Part shown: positions 22,723-26,027 of the stretch, in pieces
Layout of the letters: each line of letters starts with the position of its first letter
Position numbering within the stretch: position 1 is the first letter of the stretch
Origin: an uncultured Eubacteriales bacterium
GTDB lineage: Bacteria > Bacillota > Clostridia > Oscillospirales > Acutalibacteraceae
DNA: 26,027 bases
Assembly: GCA_900316925.1 (NCBI GenBank)
Contig: ONEU01000033.1
Span: 1-26,027 of the forward strand
Direction of reading: 5' to 3'
Notes under the pieces: model-generated
The model's input: the letters and a program-made list of their open reading frames with translations, nothing else
What the model was told of the DNA's origin: nothing
The model's database searches: none
Translations under genes and position numbers: made by a program

Positions 22723-22937
22723 TAGCAATAGTGCAAGAATATTCGTGTTGAAGTTTGTCGAAATAATGAAATCACATTGTATATTTACCAAATGAAATAT
22801 TACATTTTTGTTCACTATTTAAACTAATTAAAAAAATTGACCTGATATTTTTACATATTGATAAAATCATGCCATGTTATGCCATGAATTGCTGCGAGTG
22901 TTTTTATCATGGTGCAATAAAAAATTTGCGGAAACTA

Positions 22938-22966
22938 TTGCAAAATCAGAAAGAGTATGCTATAAC
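22938..22966 (+). promoter_or_regulatory. Sigma-A promoter for the NAD-salvage pair
   Basis: TTGCAA (22938-22943), 17 bp and TATAAC (22961-22966), with TGC directly before the -10 box (extended -10). The expected start is about 45 bp before the gene. Confidence 0.75.
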
Positions 22967-23019
22967 TGATAATATCAGATTGATAGTTTCACTATGAGAA
23001 TAACAAAGGAGTGATCGCT

Positions 23020-23679
23020 GTGAAAACATTCGTGAATGTTGAAAAGGTTCTTCAGGATTATGAAAGACTCTATCGGGAGCTTTCTCAGGAGAGGATCCTG
23101 CCGTTTTCTGATCTGGACAGCACCAGGACCGTGCATATTGCAGTCGATATGGTCAACGGCTTCGTGAAATTCGGTGCGCTTTCCAGTCAGGAGGTGTTGT
23201 CCGTCAATCAACCGGTGGCGGATTTTGCTTCTCGCTGTGAAGATGCCGGAATAGCAAATTACGCCCTCTGCGACGCTCATCCCGATAACTGTGCCGAGTT
23301 TCTCACCTATCCTGTACATTGTGTGGCAGGAACGGCGGAAAGTGAACTGACGGATGAACTGAAACAGGCTGCCAATTTCAGGGTATTCCCCAAGCTGTCT
23401 GTCAACGGTTGGCTTGAGGATGATTTCCGGAACAGCGTGATCGACAAGGGGTTCGATACTTTTATTCTTACCGGTGACTGCACGGATATGTGTGTGCTGC
23501 AGCTTGCCTTGTCGCTCAAAAGCGGACTCAACCGTATTGACCGTCCCAATAGAGTCATTGTGGTGCGTGAACTGGTGGCAACCTGTTCCCTGCCCTCCAG
23601 ACTCCCGGATACGGCCGAACTGTCCGCGTTTCTCATCATGCAGACAAACGGAATCGAGGTGGTCACCCATATCCGATGA
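23020..23679 (+). CDS. Nicotinamidase-type cysteine hydrolase
   Basis: A 219-residue isochorismatase-fold enzyme, most likely nicotinamidase (nicotinamide to nicotinate). The D-K-C triad is visible as Asp 43 (AVDMVNGF), Lys 125 (FPKLSVNGW) and Cys 158 (TGDCTDMCV). Metal-site residues are likely Asp 85 and His 87 (CDAHP), and His 100 sits in the HCVAGT block. The function is supported by the next gene, nicotinate phosphoribosyltransferase, which uses the product. The GTG at 23020 is 4 bp after AAGGAGTGAT; the GTG at 23011 lies inside that site. It is divergent from the XRE regulator and has a sigma-A promoter at 22938. The N-terminal 35 residues before the core fold are longer than in the shortest relatives. 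Confidence 0.85.
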   Translation: MKTFVNVEKVLQDYERLYRELSQERILPFSDLDSTRTVHIAVDMVNGFVKFGALSSQEVLSVNQPVADFASRCEDAGIANYALCDAHPDNCAEFLTYPVHCVAGTAESELTDELKQAANFRVFPKLSVNGWLEDDFRNSVIDKGFDTFILTGDCTDMCVLQLALSLKSGLNRIDRPNRVIVVRELVATCSLPSRLPDTAELSAFLIMQTNGIEVVTHIR

Positions 23680-23729
23680 CCGGTCCCCGGAAATGATATG
23701 TTGCGTTCAAATAAAAGGAGATGAATGAT

Positions 23730-25169
23730 ATGGCATACAATAAGATCAATTTGACAATGCTGACGGATTTCTATGAACTGACGATGGCGGGAGGATATTT
23801 TGAGAACGGGATGAAGGACGTGATCGCTACCTTTGATATGTTCTACCGCCGTAATCCCGACGAGGGTGGTTTTGCCATCATGGCAGGACTTGAACAGACG
23901 ATCGAGTATATGAAGACGCTGTCCTTTACCGAGGAGGATATTGCCTATCTCCGGACAAAGGGGATTTTCAGCGAGGCGTTTCTGGATTATCTGCGCGATT
24001 TTACATTCTCCTGTGATGTCTGGGCGGTAGAAGAAGGAACCCCTATCTTCCCCGGCGAGCCGATCGTGACCGTGAGAGGTCCGATCATCCAGGCACAGTT
24101 GGTTGAAACCATGGTGCTGCTGACAATCAATCACCAGAGTCTCATCGCAACGAAAGCCAGCCGTATTGTCCGTGCTGCCGACGGCAGAAGTGTGATGGAA
24201 TTTGGTTCGCGGCGGGCACACAGCTATGACGGTGCGGTCTATGGCGCCAGAGCGGCGTATATCGGCGGCTGCGTAGGAACAGCCTGCACCATCTCTGACA
24301 GAGATTTCGGTGTACCGGCGCTGGGTACGATGGCACACAGCTGGATCCAGTCCTTTGACAGCGAATATGAAGCCTTCTGCGCCTATGCCCGGCAGTATCC
24401 CAATAGCTGCACCCTGCTGGTGGATACCTATAATGTTCTCAAATCAGGGATTCCCAATGCGATCAAAGCGTTCAAAGAAATCCTGCTGCCGATGGGCTGC
24501 CGTCCGAAGGGCATCCGCATTGACAGCGGTGATCTGACGTACCTTTCCAAAAAGGCAAGAAAAATGCTCGACGACGCAGGTTTTCCGGACTGTCAGATCT
24601 GTGCCTCCAATTCGCTGGATGAGTACATCATTGCCGATATGCTCCGTCAGGGCGCTCCCATTGACAGCTTCGGCGTTGGCGAACGCATGATTACCGCCAG
24701 CTCCGAACCGGTGTTCGGCGGTGTCTACAAGGTCGTTTCCATCAACAAGGATGGTGTGGAAATCCCGAAAATCAAAATCAGCGAGAATGTTGCGAAAATC
24801 ACGAACCCCTGTTTCAAGAATCTGTACCGTCTGTATGACCGGGAGACCGGGAAAGCATTGGCGGATGTCATTACCCTCTTTGACGAGGAGATTGACGACA
24901 CCGAACCTTACACGATCTTTGATCCGGAACACACCTGGAAACGCAAGACCCTGACGAATTTCCGTGCGGTGAAGCTGCGGAAGCAAATTTTCCGGAAAGG
25001 TGCGCTTTGTTATGAGCTGCCGGAGCTTGGTGCAGTGAAACGCCGTTGCGCCGACCAGCTTGAAACCCTCTGGGACGAGGTCAAGCGTTTTGAAAATCCC
25101 CACAGCTATTATGTTGACCTCTCCGAAAAGCTCTGGAACTGCAAGCAGGAGCTTCTTCACAGAGCATGA
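23730..25169 (+). CDS. pncB: Nicotinate phosphoribosyltransferase
   Basis: This enzyme converts nicotinate and PRPP to nicotinate mononucleotide in the Preiss-Handler salvage route to NAD. The 479-residue protein has the family start LTDFYELTMAGGYF, FGSRRAHSYDGA, the GTMAHSWIQSF block with the histidine that is phosphorylated in characterised members, GIRIDSGDL, and CASNSLDEYII. The ATG at 23730 is 9 bp from AAAAGGAG (23713-23720); the ATG at 23721 abuts that site. It lies 50 bp after the nicotinamidase gene, with no terminator between, and they probably form one transcript. Confidence 0.93.
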   Translation: MAYNKINLTMLTDFYELTMAGGYFENGMKDVIATFDMFYRRNPDEGGFAIMAGLEQTIEYMKTLSFTEEDIAYLRTKGIFSEAFLDYLRDFTFSCDVWAVEEGTPIFPGEPIVTVRGPIIQAQLVETMVLLTINHQSLIATKASRIVRAADGRSVMEFGSRRAHSYDGAVYGARAAYIGGCVGTACTISDRDFGVPALGTMAHSWIQSFDSEYEAFCAYARQYPNSCTLLVDTYNVLKSGIPNAIKAFKEILLPMGCRPKGIRIDSGDLTYLSKKARKMLDDAGFPDCQICASNSLDEYIIADMLRQGAPIDSFGVGERMITASSEPVFGGVYKVVSINKDGVEIPKIKISENVAKITNPCFKNLYRLYDRETGKALADVITLFDEEIDDTEPYTIFDPEHTWKRKTLTNFRAVKLRKQIFRKGALCYELPELGAVKRRCADQLETLWDEVKRFENPHSYYVDLSEKLWNCKQELLHRA

Positions 25170-25178
25170 GCAAAAAAA

Positions 25179-25208
25179 CACCCGTAAGCATTTGCGTGCT
25201 TACGGGTG
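25179..25208. terminator. Shared terminator of pncB and groEL
   Basis: A perfect 12-bp stem CACCCGTAAGCA/TGCTTACGGGTG with a 6-base loop. On the minus strand it is followed by TTTTTTT, making it a strong groEL terminator; on the plus strand the T tract is poor. Confidence 0.9.
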
Positions 25209-25223
25209 AATTGCGTTTGATGA

Positions 25224-26027
25224 TCAATACATACCGCCCATGGAAGGATCAACAGCCGGAGCTGCTGCGGCAGGCTCTTTGATGTCAGCCACCAGAGATT
25301 CGGTGGTCAGAACCATAGATGCTACGGATGCAGCATTCTGCAGTGCGGAACGGGTCACCTTGGTAGGATCAACGATACCGCTCTCCATCATGTCAACATA
25401 CTCCTCTGTCAGAGCGTTGAAGCCGTAGCCGACCTTGTTAGCGCTGATGATCTTATCAACGATCACAGAGCCTTCCAGTCCTGCATTGGCAGCGATCTGA
25501 CGAACCGGCTCCTCCAGAGCCTTCAGAACGATCTTGGCACCGGTCTTCTCGTCGCCGTCGAGGGTGTTGACCAGAGCAGCCACGGAAGCGGTGGTGTTCA
25601 GCAGAGCAGTACCGCCGCCTGCTACGATGCCTTCCTCAACAGCAGCCTTGGTAGCAGCCAGTGCGTCCTCGATGCGGAGCTTCTTCTCCTTCATCTCGAC
25701 CTCGGTTGCAGCACCAACCTTGATGACAGCTACGCCGCCGGCCAGCTTAGCCAGACGCTCGTGGAGCTTCTCTCTGTCGAAGTCGGAGGTGGAAGTCTCG
25801 ATCTGGGCACGGATCTGAGAAACTCTTGCCTTGATCTCTTCAGGAGCACCTGCACCGTCAACGATGATGGTGTTCTCTTTGTCAACCTTTACCTGACGTG
25901 CACGGCCGAGCTGAGCCATAGTAGCGTCCTTAAGTTCAAGACCGATCTCTGAGGAAATAACCTGACCGCCTGTAAGGATAGCGATATCCTCGAGCATTGC
26001 CTTTCTTCTGTCGCCGTATCCGGGAGC
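25224..26027 (-). CDS. groL: Chaperonin GroEL, C-terminal part (cut by window edge)
   Basis: The last 267 residues of the 60-kDa chaperonin; the reading frame continues past the window end (APGYGDRRKA is encoded at 25998-26027). Recognisable segments are APGYGDRRKAMLEDIA, AVIKVGAATEVEMKEKK, EGIVAGGGTALL, the equatorial-domain region YGFNALTEEYVDMMESGIVDPTKVTRSALQNAASVASM, and the tail DPSMGGMY. The tail carries only one GGM unit, in contrast to the longer GGM repeats of E. coli, but short tails are common in Firmicutes. GroEL assists protein folding in the cytoplasm. The downstream hairpin at 25179 ends the transcript; groES would be expected beyond the window. Confidence 0.97.
   Translation of the reverse strand, partial: APGYGDRRKAMLEDIAILTGGQVISSEIGLELKDATMAQLGRARQVKVDKENTIIVDGAGAPEEIKARVSQIRAQIETSTSDFDREKLHERLAKLAGGVAVIKVGAATEVEMKEKKLRIEDALAATKAAVEEGIVAGGGTALLNTTASVAALVNTLDGDEKTGAKIVLKALEEPVRQIAANAGLEGSVIVDKIISANKVGYGFNALTEEYVDMMESGIVDPTKVTRSALQNAASVASMVLTTESLVADIKEPAAAAPAVDPSMGGMY

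Larger units (their letters stand above)
22642..23019. other. AT-rich divergent intergenic region
   Basis: About 380 bp without a gene, much more AT-rich than its surroundings. It holds the regulator's promoter (22694-22722, minus), the nicotinamidase promoter (22938-22966, plus), two direct repeats ATGCCATG (22869-22876 and 22879-22886), and an inverted pair GATAAAA/TTTTATC (22860-22866 and 22902-22908) enclosing them. Such an arrangement suggests operator sites. Confidence 0.5.

Overview
This window of about 26 kb looks like chromosomal DNA of a spore-forming, Gram-positive Clostridia member, most likely Oscillospiraceae/Ruminococcaceae. The evidence is germinant-receptor genes, a BofA-type sporulation protein, strong GGAGG-type ribosome binding sites, consensus sigma-A promoters, E. 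coli-type SpeD together with a carboxy(nor)spermidine dehydrogenase, RicT next to holB, and an LPXTG-like surface protease. The assignment to family is inference; no rRNA or tRNA is present to settle it.

Layout. 1-718 has no convincing gene and holds a GC-rich potentially structured stretch and one short mobile element. bofA (-) and murC (+) diverge from about 1000-1150. murC is followed, closely spaced on the same strand, by a polyamine operon (speD, an Orn/Lys/Arg decarboxylase, speE, a carboxy(nor)spermidine dehydrogenase) that ends in a strong terminator at 7029-7064. Next, on the minus strand, come a DUF5131 protein with an apparent DUF4186 tail and a two-gene germinant-receptor operon, gerA plus a gerB-gerC fusion. 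Diverging from gerA through a spacer that carries candidate sigma-G promoters on both strands is DUF421 (YetF-like) plus DUF4363. Two exported peptidoglycan hydrolases follow (VanY-type lipoprotein and M23), then holB-ricT with its own sigma-A promoter. A 1321-residue cell-wall-anchored subtilase, pyrE and a small XRE regulator lie on the minus strand. A nicotinamidase-nicotinate phosphoribosyltransferase pair (NAD salvage) is on the plus strand, and the window ends inside groEL (-).

The least expected structure is a family of three non-autonomous MITE-like elements (400-591, 8271-8466, 15297-15505; 192, 196 and 209 bp). They share terminal inverted repeats beginning CACGGAAATCAA, a conserved internal hairpin whose stem shows a compensatory change, and flanking 9-bp direct repeats (9/9, 8/9 and 8/9 identical) that look like target-site duplications. 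Two of them end exactly 18 bp from the -35 box of a good sigma-A promoter. No transposase is in the window.

Other points: a GerB-GerC fusion that keeps an internal lipobox but lacks the GerC C-terminal region, the DUF5131-DUF4186 fusion, and a polyamine operon carrying parts of two spermidine routes but no carboxy(nor)spermidine decarboxylase. Most other genes are ordinary housekeeping or sporulation genes.
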